Below, one piece after another: positions 52,645 to 61,173 of a stretch of 61,549 nucleotides of DNA (position 1 is its first letter; each line of letters opens with the position of its first letter). Below the pieces are notes generated by a model, which saw nothing but the letters and a program-made list of their open reading frames with translations, ran no database searches and was not told the origin of the DNA. The stretch spans positions 1 to 61,549 of the forward strand of contig NZ_JABAID010000021.1 of NCBI RefSeq assembly GCF_012641335.1, in the 5' to 3' direction. A program made the translations under genes and the position numbers. Source of the DNA: Novosphingobium sp. ERN07 (GTDB taxonomy: Bacteria; Pseudomonadota; Alphaproteobacteria; Sphingomonadales; Sphingomonadaceae).

Positions 52645-54119
52645 AGAAGATCCTCCAGCATCAGCTTCGCGGTGGCTTTGGCCGAGCCGACCACGCCGGG
52701 AATGCCCGCGCCGGGATGGGTGCCCGCGCCGACAAGGTAAAAGTTCGAGATGGCATCGTCGCGGTTGTGCGCGCGGAACCATGCGCTTTGCGTTAGTAAC
52801 GGTTCAAGGCTGAACGCGCTGCCGAGGTGTGCGGACAGATCTGTCTTGAAGTCTGCCGGAGCGTAGTGGAACTTCGTTATGATACGCGAATGGATATCGG
52901 GGATCAGACGACGGCCCACTTCATCCAGAATGCGCTTTTCCAGGATGGGACCAACCTGATCCCAATCGACGGGTAGCTTGCCCATATTGGCGACCGGGAC
53001 GAGGGCATAGAAGGTGCTCATGCCCTCTGGCGCTACCGAGGGATCGGTAACGGTGGGGTGGTGGAGGTAGATCGAGAAATCCTGCGGCAGGACGCCGTGG
53101 GTGTAGATGTCGTCGAGCAGGCCTTTGTAACGCGGGCCGAACAGGATCATGTGGTGGGGAATGCCCGGCCATGTGCCTTCCACGCCAAAGTGGACGACGA
53201 AGAGGCTGGGGGAATAGCGCTTTTTCGCCAGAGCCTTTGCGCGCCGCTGGGCGTGCGTATTGTCGGGCATCAGGTCGCGATAGGAGTGCATGATATCGGC
53301 ATTGGATGCGACAGCATCGAATCTGCCGGACCATCCGCTTTTCGTTTCGACGCCTGTCACCCGCGTGCCGAGCGTTTCGACATGGGTGACCGGATCGCCC
53401 ATCCGCACTTCGCCGCCGATGCGGCGGAAGTGGGTGACCATGCCTTCGATCAGGCGGTTGGTGCCGCCCTTTGCCCACCACACGCCGCCGTCCTTTTCAA
53501 GCTTGTGGATCAGGGCGTAGATGGCGCTGGTGGTCATCGGGTTGCCGCCGACGAGCAGGGTGTGGAAGCTGAAAGCCTCGCGCAGCTTTTCATTCTTGAT
53601 GTAGCTGGAGACGACCGAGTAGACCGAGCGCCATGCCTGATAGCGTGCCAGCGACGGCGCGGCTTTGATCATGCTGGCGAAATCGAGGAACGGCACGGCA
53701 CCTAGCTTGCGATAGCCTTCTTCGAAGACGCCCGCCGAGTAATGCAGGAAGTCTTCATAGCCCGCCACATCCTGCGGGCTGAGCTTGGCGATCTCGTTGC
53801 GCAGGTTCACGCTGTCGTTGGAATAATCGAAGTTGGTGCCGTCCGCCCAGTTCAGCCGGTAGAACGGCATGACGGGCATGAGGTCCACATCATCTGACAA
53901 GCGATGGCCCTTGAGCGCCCAGAGTTCTTCCAGACAGGCAGGATCGGTGATCACGGTCGGCCCGGCATCGAAAGTGAAGCCGTCCTTCTGCCAGTGGTAG
54001 GCGCGGCCGCCCGGCTTGTCGCGGGCTTCGATCAGCGTCGTCTGCACGCCGCCTGACTGGAGCCTGATGGCCAAGGCAAGGCCACCGAAGCCTGAGCCGA
54101 TTACGCAGGCACGTTTCAT
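52641..54119 (-). CDS. crtI: Phytoene desaturase
   Basis: 492 residues. Inserts four double bonds to make lycopene. FAD site VIGSGFGGLALAIRLQ at the N-terminus and DKPGGRAYHWQKDGFTFDAG after it, then FSFHTLLVGGNPMTTS, and the bacterial CrtI signature near the end PGAGIPGVVGSAKATA. ATG overlaps the crtY stop by four bases. Frame open further upstream is antisense to nothing conserved and overlaps crtY. Confidence 0.96.
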   Translation of the reverse strand: MKRACVIGSGFGGLALAIRLQSGGVQTTLIEARDKPGGRAYHWQKDGFTFDAGPTVITDPACLEELWALKGHRLSDDVDLMPVMPFYRLNWADGTNFDYSNDSVNLRNEIAKLSPQDVAGYEDFLHYSAGVFEEGYRKLGAVPFLDFASMIKAAPSLARYQAWRSVYSVVSSYIKNEKLREAFSFHTLLVGGNPMTTSAIYALIHKLEKDGGVWWAKGGTNRLIEGMVTHFRRIGGEVRMGDPVTHVETLGTRVTGVETKSGWSGRFDAVASNADIMHSYRDLMPDNTHAQRRAKALAKKRYSPSLFVVHFGVEGTWPGIPHHMILFGPRYKGLLDDIYTHGVLPQDFSIYLHHPTVTDPSVAPEGMSTFYALVPVANMGKLPVDWDQVGPILEKRILDEVGRRLIPDIHSRIITKFHYAPADFKTDLSAHLGSAFSLEPLLTQSAWFRAHNRDDAISNFYLVGAGTHPGAGIPGVVGSAKATAKLMLEDLL

Positions 54120-55318
54120 GGTCGGGTTCCTGAGAAGGAAAGGGGTTTTGGCCGTGCGCCAAGGCGTGTCAGCACGCCGACGGCGCGGGTGACGGGCAGC
54201 GGCGGCTTTCCGGCAAGGATGCGGAACTTGTCGAGCGTGGTGGTGCGCCCGGCATAGAACCGTTCGATCAGCCTGTGGTCGAGGCCATAGAAGCGTTCGA
54301 GCACGCGATAGCGCAGATGTGGCTCTGCCCCGGCAAAGAGTAGGGCGGAGAGCGTGCGGTAATAGGCCGATTCCTGCCAGTGGCGCTGCGCCCATGCTTC
54401 GCTGAACCGGGCCAGCGCCTCTCCACCCAGATCGGCCTGCGATGCCAGCGCGAGGGCATAGCGCACCGCATCAGGCAGCGAGTAGCTGGTCACCGCGTGG
54501 AATAGCCCGGCGCGAACGCCTGCGCGCGCAACGTTACTGCCACTTGCCCGCCAGAATGCGCCGAAATCGCCGCCTGCCACAACGGGTAGAATACCCTGTT
54601 CCTCGTCCAGCACTTCGGTCACGATCCAGCCCTGCTGGGCGACGTAGGCATCGATCCGGGCGCGAATGGCGTTGACATCCAAGGCTGGGCCATCGGCGTA
54701 ATAGGTGTCTTCGACGAAGATCTCGTCCGGCGCAAAGGGCAGGCAATAGACGAAGCGGTAGCCGTCGATCTGTTCGACGGTGGCATCCTTTACAATGGGA
54801 GCGTTCAGGCCGTGGGGGGCCTGAAGCCGGAACCTGCGGCCGACGAATTTCTGCCAGCCGCCGGTCAGATCATTGACGTTGCGCAGGCCGCGCGCATCGA
54901 TGACTGCGCCTGCCTCCACCCGCGTTCCATCGGACAGGGTGGCATTGGTGGCGCTGCAGGCCAGCGCCCTGACGCCGGTCATGATCGCATCGGACCCAAG
55001 GCTCGCCCGGACAACGCGATCAAAACGGGCCGAGGTTATGGAATAGTAGCTGGTGCGCAGGCACCGTTCGTGCCGGGGGAAGCGCACGGTGTATTCAGGC
55101 CATGCAGCCACGATCATGCCATCCAGCAGATCACGCCCGGCCTTGCCGATATCGGTGCCGAAAAACGACCAGACGTGATGGCCGCCGAGCGTATCGCCCT
55201 GTTCGACCAGCAACAGCGAAAGACCCGGTTGCGCCTGTTTGAGCGCCAGCGCGACGAGGCCGCCTGCCAAGCCGCCTCCGAGAATGACAATATCGCAATG
55301 GCGCACACTCATTATCAT
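54116..55318 (-). CDS. crtY: Lycopene beta-cyclase
   Basis: 400 residues. Cyclises lycopene to beta-carotene. Dinucleotide motif VILGGGLAGGLVALAL, then FFGTDIGKAGRDLL, and YRFVYCLPFAPDEIFVEDTY with the CrtY-type cyclase motif; LFHAVTSYSLPDAVRYALAL near 290. Starts at ATG 55318 or 55312. First gene of the carotenoid operon, with overlaps to crtI, then LOG and crtB. IspE upstream in the window feeds the same pathway. Confidence 0.95.
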   Translation of the reverse strand: MIMSVRHCDIVILGGGLAGGLVALALKQAQPGLSLLLVEQGDTLGGHHVWSFFGTDIGKAGRDLLDGMIVAAWPEYTVRFPRHERCLRTSYYSITSARFDRVVRASLGSDAIMTGVRALACSATNATLSDGTRVEAGAVIDARGLRNVNDLTGGWQKFVGRRFRLQAPHGLNAPIVKDATVEQIDGYRFVYCLPFAPDEIFVEDTYYADGPALDVNAIRARIDAYVAQQGWIVTEVLDEEQGILPVVAGGDFGAFWRASGSNVARAGVRAGLFHAVTSYSLPDAVRYALALASQADLGGEALARFSEAWAQRHWQESAYYRTLSALLFAGAEPHLRYRVLERFYGLDHRLIERFYAGRTTTLDKFRILAGKPPLPVTRAVGVLTRLGARPKPLSFSGTRP

Positions 55319-55412
55319 GCGCTTAGGGCGATGCGGTTGCGGGTGCAACCACGGGCTTGTGACTTGGAGGCTGACCCGTCAGAAAGGGCAGAGAGGGGAA
55401 GGGACAAGACCG

Positions 55413-56000
55413 ATGAAATCAAACTTGCTGCCGGATCGCGCTGGCAAACTTGCGGCATTGGGCGTGGCCGCGGGCATCGTGATCATTCTGCTGGGAATGC
55501 ACCGGCCGCCGATCTGCCCCTGCGGCACAATCAGGCTGTGGCAAGGCGTGGTGGAATCGGCAGAGAACAGCCAGCAGATTTCGGACTGGTACAGCTTCAG
55601 CCATGTGATCCACGGCTTCCTGTTCTATGGCGTAGCACATCTTTTATGGCGGCGGTTCGGCTTGCAGACGCTTTCGCCGCGCTGGGCGCTGGCGCTGGCC
55701 GTGCTGGTCGAGGGCGCTTGGGAAATCCTTGAAAACTCTCCCATCATCATCGACCGCTACCGCGCGGTGACGATATCCTATGGGTATTCTGGTGACAGCG
55801 TGCTCAATTCCTTTGCGGACATGGCGTTCATGAGCCTTGGGTTCCTGTTTGCCGCGCAGGTTCCGGCACTGGTCACAGTGGGCGTGGCGCTGGTGTTCGA
55901 GGCATTTACGCTGTTCATGATCCGCGATAATCTGGCGCTCAACGTGCTGATGTTGGCCTATCCGCTGGATGCTGTGCGGGAATGGCAGGCCGGCGGATGA
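55413..56000 (+). CDS. UPF0314 (DUF2585) membrane protein
   Basis: 195 residues with about four spans. CPCGTIRLWQGVVESAENSQ and HVIHGFLFYGVAHLLWRR, then EGAWEILENSPIIIDRYR, are the family core of DUF2585. It is found widely in alphaproteobacteria with no assigned function. The ATG has GAGAGGGGAAGGG upstream. It is divergent from crtY across about 94 bp, which suggests but does not show a shared control. Confidence 0.88.
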   Translation: MKSNLLPDRAGKLAALGVAAGIVIILLGMHRPPICPCGTIRLWQGVVESAENSQQISDWYSFSHVIHGFLFYGVAHLLWRRFGLQTLSPRWALALAVLVEGAWEILENSPIIIDRYRAVTISYGYSGDSVLNSFADMAFMSLGFLFAAQVPALVTVGVALVFEAFTLFMIRDNLALNVLMLAYPLDAVREWQAGG

Positions 56001-56143
56001 TCGCTGCATTTTCTTGACCGATAACTTCATTGTCAGGTGCATCAGGTTGCAGCTTGATACCGATCAATGTCACCTTTCCGCATGAGCCGAGAACGGCCTG
56101 ACACGCCCCGTTCGAAAGGGGGCGAGGATCATGGAGAGGACAG

Positions 56144-57661
56144 ATGGGCGAACACGCAAGTTCGGGCGGCGATTTTGATGTCCTGATCATCGGGGCCGGT
56201 ATCTCTGGGATCGGGTCGGCATGGCACCTGCAGGACCAGTGCCCCGGCAAGACATATGCGGTGATCGAATCCAAGGATACGTTTGGCGGAACGTGGGAGA
56301 CGCACAAGTATCCGGGCGTGCGGTCTGATTCAGACCTCTACACGTTCGGCTATCGCTTCAAGCCGTGGGTTGGCGCGCCGATTGCCAGCGCGCAGGCGAT
56401 CCTCGACTACATGGGCGAAGTGATCGAAGATGCCGGGATCGACCGGCATATCCGCTATGGCCACACGATCACGAGCGCGAAATGGTCCAGCAAGACGAAC
56501 CGTTGGACGTTGGAGGCACGCCTGAAGGACGGAAGCGTTGCTACGTTTACCGCCGGGTTCCTGTGGATGTGCCAGGGCTATTACGACCATCAGGTGCCTT
56601 ATATCCCGAAAGAGTGGCAGGGCGTTTCGGACTTCAAGGGTTTGTTCGTCCATGCCCAGTTGTGGGATCCGGCGACTGATTGGGAAGGCAAGCGCATCCT
56701 TGTGATCGGATCGGGCGCGACGGCGGCAACGGTGGTTCCGGCCTTTGCCGAGAAGGCGCAGGTGACGATGCTGCAGCGTTCGCCCACATACTTCTATTGC
56801 CATCCCAACCAGAACGAACTGGCCGACCGGCTGCGGCAAATAGGCATAGATGAGCCGACCATCCATCGCGTTGTGCGGGCGCAAGTGATGCATGATCAGG
56901 CAGTGATGGACAAACGCTGCGTCGAGGAACCGGACGTGGTGTTTGAAGAACTGAAGATGGCGGCGCGCGCCTATGCCGGTGAGGACTTCAACTTCGAGCC
57001 GCACTTCACGCCCAAGTATCGCCCGTGGCAGCAGCGGCTGGCGTTCTGCCCCGATGGCGATCTGTTTCAGGCCGCCGCGCAGGGCAAAGTTCGCGTGGTG
57101 ACTGACACGATAGACCGCTTCACCGAAAAGGGCGTGCTGACTGCTTCGGGTGAAGTGCTGGAGGCAGACATCATCGTGGCCTGCACCGGATTTCATCTGA
57201 AGGTGCTGGGCGACATTCCGTTCGAGGTGGATGGCACGCAAGTCAACTGGGGCGATACGGTGACCTATCGCGGGATGATGTTCACAGGTGTTCCGAACAT
57301 GGTCTGGGTCTTCGGCTATTTCCGGGCAAGCTGGACGCTGCGCGTGGACATGCTGGGCGATTTCGTCTGCCGCCTGTTGCGCCATATGGACGAGCGGGGC
57401 GCGAAGAAGGTGGAAGCGGCCTTCCGGGACGAGGATGCGGGCATGGATGTGCTGCCGTGGATCGAGGCGGACAACTTCAATCCGGGCTACCTGATGCGCG
57501 ATATGCACAAGCTGCCGCAGCGCGGTGGCAAGGAAGAATGGCGGCACAACCAGAACTACTGGCTGGAACGCGATGCAATTCCCGCCATCGATCTGGACGG
57601 GCAGGAGTTCGTCTATGATGGTGTGCGGGGAGCGGGACGTTTGGTGGAAGCGGCGGAATAG
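56144..57661 (+). CDS. Flavin-containing / Baeyer-Villiger monooxygenase
   Basis: 505 residues. FAD site LIIGAGISGIGSAWHL at residue ~14, the TWETHKYPGVRSDSDLYTF segment typical of BVMO/FMO, the fingerprint FKGLFVHAQLWD (FxGxxxHxxxW-D), and the NADPH site ILVIGSGATAATVV near 186. Oxidises a ketone or heteroatom; closest group by eye is the EthA-like family. GAGGACAG precedes the ATG. It stands between the UPF0314 gene and the thiC riboswitch, probably its own transcript. Confidence 0.88.
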   Translation: MGEHASSGGDFDVLIIGAGISGIGSAWHLQDQCPGKTYAVIESKDTFGGTWETHKYPGVRSDSDLYTFGYRFKPWVGAPIASAQAILDYMGEVIEDAGIDRHIRYGHTITSAKWSSKTNRWTLEARLKDGSVATFTAGFLWMCQGYYDHQVPYIPKEWQGVSDFKGLFVHAQLWDPATDWEGKRILVIGSGATAATVVPAFAEKAQVTMLQRSPTYFYCHPNQNELADRLRQIGIDEPTIHRVVRAQVMHDQAVMDKRCVEEPDVVFEELKMAARAYAGEDFNFEPHFTPKYRPWQQRLAFCPDGDLFQAAAQGKVRVVTDTIDRFTEKGVLTASGEVLEADIIVACTGFHLKVLGDIPFEVDGTQVNWGDTVTYRGMMFTGVPNMVWVFGYFRASWTLRVDMLGDFVCRLLRHMDERGAKKVEAAFRDEDAGMDVLPWIEADNFNPGYLMRDMHKLPQRGGKEEWRHNQNYWLERDAIPAIDLDGQEFVYDGVRGAGRLVEAAE

Positions 57662-57707
57662 ACAAACGCCGGTTGCCGCGCGCGCATTGTGCGCCTAAAA
57701 GCCTTTG

Positions 57708-57800
57708 CCATACCCCGGGGAGCCAGTGCTGGCTGAGAGGGGCTGGTCACGCAGCCCGACCCGTCGAACCTGAACCCGTTAGCACGGGCGGAGGGAGGGA
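57708..57800 (+). promoter_or_regulatory. TPP riboswitch (THI element)
   Basis: The region has the conserved GGGGAGC near 57717, GGCTGAGAGG at 57731, GACCCGTCGAACCTGAACCC near 57758-57777, and GTTAGCACGGGCG before the thiC leader. These are the pyrophosphate and pyrimidine sensor helices of the thiamine-pyrophosphate aptamer. The aptamer ends about 65 nt before the thiC ATG, so the expression platform is in the gap. Confidence 0.95.
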
Positions 57801-57864
57801 AGGCCGCTTTCGACCCGTGTCGCACAATGGCCAGTTCCTCATCCGTCATGAAGAGGAGCGCCCA

Positions 57865-59748
57865 ATGGCAGATATCAATTCCAAGCTCGAAATCGGCGTC
57901 ACCACCGGCCCGATCCGCGGCAGCCGCAAGATACATGTCGAAAGCCTGCGCTTTCCCGATGTGCGCGTTGCCATGCGCGAGATTGCGCTGGAACCTTCGA
58001 GCGGTGAGCCGCCGGTGCGGGTTTATGACACGTCCGGTCCCTATACCGATACGACGGTGGCCATCGACATCGCTGCCGGCCTGCCCCAATTGCGCCGAGA
58101 CTGGATCATGGCGCGCGGCGATGTGGAAGAATACGACGCGCGCGAAGTGAAGCCTGAGGACAACGGCTTGAAGGGGCCTGACCGGTCTGCCGGAGTGCCG
58201 CCGTTCCCCAACGTGGTAAAGCGTCCGCTGCGCGCCAAGGCCGGGCAGAACGTCAGCCAGATGCACTATGCACGCCGGGGCATCATCACGCCGGAGATGG
58301 AATATGTCGCCATCCGCGAAAACCTTGGCCGCAAGCAGGCCAAGGAAGCACTGATCCGCGATGGGCAGGACTGGGGCGCTTCGATCCCGGATTATGTGAC
58401 GCCTGAGTTCGTGCGTGACGAAGTGGCGCGGGGTCGCGCGATCATCCCTTCGAACATCAACCACCCTGAATCAGAGCCGATGGCGATCGGTCGCAACTTC
58501 CTCGTCAAGATCAATGCCAACATCGGCAACTCCGCCGTGGCGTCTGACGTGGCGAGCGAAGTGGACAAGATGGTCTGGTCGATCCGCTGGGGCGCGGACA
58601 CCGTGATGGACCTTTCGACGGGCCGCAACATTCACGACACGCGCGAATGGATCCTGCGCAACAGCCCTGTGCCCATCGGCACGGTGCCGATCTATCAGGC
58701 GCTGGAAAAGGTCGGCGGCATTGCCGAAGACCTGACGTGGGAAGTGTTCCGCGATACCCTGATCGAACAGGCCGAGCAGGGCGTGGACTACTTCACGATC
58801 CATGCGGGCGTGCGCCTGCCCTATATCCCGCTTGCGGCCAAGCGCATGACCGGGATCGTCAGCCGTGGCGGGTCGATCATGGCGAAGTGGTGCCTTGCGC
58901 ATCACAAAGAGTCGTTCCTTTACGAGCGCTTTGACGAGATCACCGAGATCATGAAGGCCTATGACGTGGCCTATTCGCTGGGCGATGGCTTGCGCCCCGG
59001 TTCGATCTATGACGCCAACGATGAAGCGCAGTTCGCTGAACTTTACACTCTGGGCGAACTGACCAAGCGGGCCTGGGCGCAAGACGTGCAGGTGATGATT
59101 GAAGGCCCCGGCCACGTGCCGATGCACAAGATCAAGGAGAACATGACCAAGCAGCTCGAAGCGTGCGGCGAAGCGCCGTTCTACACGCTTGGACCATTGG
59201 TGACGGATATTGCGCCGGGATACGATCACATCACCAGCGGCATCGGTGCTGCGCAGATCGGCTGGTATGGCACGGCGATGCTTTGCTACGTCACGCCCAA
59301 GGAGCATCTTGGCCTGCCGGATCGTGATGACGTGAAGGTTGGTGTGGTGACGTACAAGCTGGCGGCGCACGCAGCTGACCTTGCGAAGGGTCATCCTGCG
59401 GCACAGGTGCGCGACGACGCGCTGAGCAAGGCCCGGTTCGAATTCCGCTGGCGCGATCAGTTCAACCTGTCGCTCGATCCCGATACGGCTGAGCAGTATC
59501 ACGATCAGACTCTGCCCGCAGAAGGCGCAAAGACCGCGCACTTCTGTTCGATGTGCGGGCCGAAGTTCTGTTCGATGAAGATCAGCCAGGAAGTGCGCGA
59601 ATTTGCTGCCAAGCAGAACCAGCCCATCGAGACTTTCGTCGCTGCGGATGAGACCGAAGCCGAAGCAGGGATGAAGGCAATGAGCGCGAAGTACGACGAG
59701 ATGGGACGCGAGCTCTATATCGGCGCAGGTGGCCGCGAACACGATTGA
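57865..59748 (+). CDS. thiC: Phosphomethylpyrimidine synthase
   Basis: 627 residues. Radical-SAM enzyme turning aminoimidazole ribotide into the thiamine pyrimidine. IRENLGRKQAKEAL, GADTVMDLSTGRNIHDTREW, the C-terminal cluster motif CSMCGPKFCSMKI (CxxCx4C), and the usual length. ATG 57865 has GAGGAG before it; longer open frame runs through the riboswitch and is not coding. Controlled by the TPP riboswitch. Confidence 0.97.
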   Translation: MADINSKLEIGVTTGPIRGSRKIHVESLRFPDVRVAMREIALEPSSGEPPVRVYDTSGPYTDTTVAIDIAAGLPQLRRDWIMARGDVEEYDAREVKPEDNGLKGPDRSAGVPPFPNVVKRPLRAKAGQNVSQMHYARRGIITPEMEYVAIRENLGRKQAKEALIRDGQDWGASIPDYVTPEFVRDEVARGRAIIPSNINHPESEPMAIGRNFLVKINANIGNSAVASDVASEVDKMVWSIRWGADTVMDLSTGRNIHDTREWILRNSPVPIGTVPIYQALEKVGGIAEDLTWEVFRDTLIEQAEQGVDYFTIHAGVRLPYIPLAAKRMTGIVSRGGSIMAKWCLAHHKESFLYERFDEITEIMKAYDVAYSLGDGLRPGSIYDANDEAQFAELYTLGELTKRAWAQDVQVMIEGPGHVPMHKIKENMTKQLEACGEAPFYTLGPLVTDIAPGYDHITSGIGAAQIGWYGTAMLCYVTPKEHLGLPDRDDVKVGVVTYKLAAHAADLAKGHPAAQVRDDALSKARFEFRWRDQFNLSLDPDTAEQYHDQTLPAEGAKTAHFCSMCGPKFCSMKISQEVREFAAKQNQPIETFVAADETEAEAGMKAMSAKYDEMGRELYIGAGGREHD

Positions 59749-59830
59749 GCCGTTACGGACAACGCCCCCTCTTGTGCGCGGGAACGTCACCGGGCAATTC
59801 TCGCCACGGACGCAACAACAGGGGGTATCC

Positions 59831-60085
59831 ATGACGGATCCAAAGGCGATGGTGCAAACGATGATCACGTTGGCTTCGGCCTCGCTTGGGCTGGTCGCAG
59901 CCCTCGCGTGGAACGAAGCGATCAAGGCCACGCTGGCCCTGTTGGGTATGGGTGACAATCTGGCGGGGCTTTACAGTTACGCCATCGTCGCGACGGTGCT
60001 GGCCGTGGTCGTGCTGACCATGCTTGGCAGGATTGCGGCGCGAATTGGTGGCGATGCCGCGTTTGTGCGCGAAGCCGAAGGCTGA
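59831..60085 (+). CDS. Small two-span membrane protein (DUF5654-like)
   Basis: 84 residues with two spans (about 10-27 and 45-64). MVQTMITLASASLGLVAALA and WNEAIKATLALLG are typical of the short DUF5654 family, no function assigned. The ATG has AGGGGGT about 4 nt upstream. It follows thiC by 82 bp and may be read from the same transcript, though the gap suggests a separate start. Confidence 0.65.
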   Translation: MTDPKAMVQTMITLASASLGLVAALAWNEAIKATLALLGMGDNLAGLYSYAIVATVLAVVVLTMLGRIAARIGGDAAFVREAEG

Positions 60086-60140
60086 CTTCGGAGCGGGGTG
60101 CCGGTGCGCCTCGTTTCGGTCCGGCAACCCCACCTGAGGA

Positions 60141-60635
60141 TCAAGCCATTTTTGCGTAAAGTATTGCGCCCCACAGCAAAAGATTGAGCGCGCCACCAGT
60201 AATGGTCCATCTGACCGCGTGATAAAGCAGGCGCGCCTGCGCATCGATCGAGCGGATGAAACTGGCGAACAGGCGCTGGCGCAGCGCCGCATCGCCTTCC
60301 AGCCCATCGGCGTCGAATTCCTCTCCCAGCAGCATGGCACGCAGGGCCAGGAAGCACGAGATAACCAGCGGCAGCAGGGCAGCAAGGTTCGCCAGAACGA
60401 AGCCGGCCTGTGTGGGCGCATCGAGCGAGAGCGGCGCGCCGGGACTTGCCGAGATAGGATGCGTCCCGATGGTGATTAGTAGCGCGTTCAGGCCAAGCAT
60501 CGCACCGAGGCGCACGGAAAGATCGAGATCGCGATTTTCCAGAAATTCGAGATCGGCAATGAAGCCCGGTTCAGGCGGATCGCAGCGCATCGTCTGAAAT
60601 GCGCGCAGGCGGGAGCGGAACGAAACGAAGGCCAT
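60141..60635 (-). CDS. Putative membrane protein, unrecognised
   Basis: 164 residues from ATG 60635; other starts at 60674 and 60590 are possible. An N-terminal helical part with FIADLEFLENRDLDLSVR precedes about three spans (two near residues 60-112, one near the end, LNLLLWGAILYA). The soluble segment between spans is acidic then RLFASFIRSIDAQARLLYHAV. The layout resembles small membrane effectors that pair with signalling genes, but no motif proves it, so no function is given. Convergent with the DUF5654-like gene. Confidence 0.6.
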   Translation of the reverse strand: MAFVSFRSRLRAFQTMRCDPPEPGFIADLEFLENRDLDLSVRLGAMLGLNALLITIGTHPISASPGAPLSLDAPTQAGFVLANLAALLPLVISCFLALRAMLLGEEFDADGLEGDAALRQRLFASFIRSIDAQARLLYHAVRWTITGGALNLLLWGAILYAKMA

Positions 60636-60777
60636 ATAGGGCCGATTTCTATTGTACCGGTTGCGTAGGGGCAAGCTGTTGCCACCGGCAAGAATAAGTA
60701 CGGTAGGGCGCAGATGGTCTGCGCTTTTGCGCAGACCCGAAAACGCATGGTGTGCAGCCTAGGCCGCGTGGACAAAT

Positions 60778-61101
60778 TCAGCCGTGCCGGATCCTCCTTC
60801 GTCCCGCTAAGCGGGCATCCGCTTCGCGCTGGCGATAACACTCGGCACATATGATCGTGATGCCGTCAGGCACCACCAGAGTATCTTCGATCCACTCGCC
60901 GCCGTTGCTTTGCAGATAGGCGTCGCAAGCCTCACACCATGCGTCCCTGAGGTCATCTTCATCCTCAGGCGGAAAGGAAACAAATCCGGCTGTGTCCGGT
61001 GATGTTCGCCCTACGATATGGGCGCAGACGAACGTGATGGGCTGACGCCCATGCACCTCGCAGTCGCAATGTTCGTCGTCGTTGTTCGCTGTCGTGATCA
61101 T
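60778..61101 (-). CDS. Small Cys-rich, probably zinc-binding protein
   Basis: 107 residues from ATG 61101 (an in-frame start at 61134 adds eleven). Cysteines occur as CDCEVHG, VCAHIV, WCEACDA and ICAECYR, two CxxC-type knuckles plus a CxC, so metal binding is likely. Aromatic/acidic segments around DDLRDAWCEACDAYL suggest a small folded domain. No characterised family recognised. It lies 73 bp before the IS5-type element. Confidence 0.65.
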   Translation of the reverse strand: MITTANNDDEHCDCEVHGRQPITFVCAHIVGRTSPDTAGFVSFPPEDEDDLRDAWCEACDAYLQSNGGEWIEDTLVVPDGITIICAECYRQREADARLAGRRRIRHG

Positions 61102-61173
61102 ATCGCGGTGGATCGTAACTGCATCTGATCTCAACAGCCAGGCGAGTTACGGTTGACGCCGAACAGAACGGTT

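Noticed and set aside
51250..52740. A 496-residue plus-strand frame over crtB and the LOG gene
   Set aside because: It runs antisense to two conserved overlapping genes and has no family features. High-GC shadow frame.
58471..59958. A 495-residue minus-strand frame opposite thiC
   Set aside because: Antisense shadow of thiC. The translation is rich in His/Arg and lacks any conserved motif.
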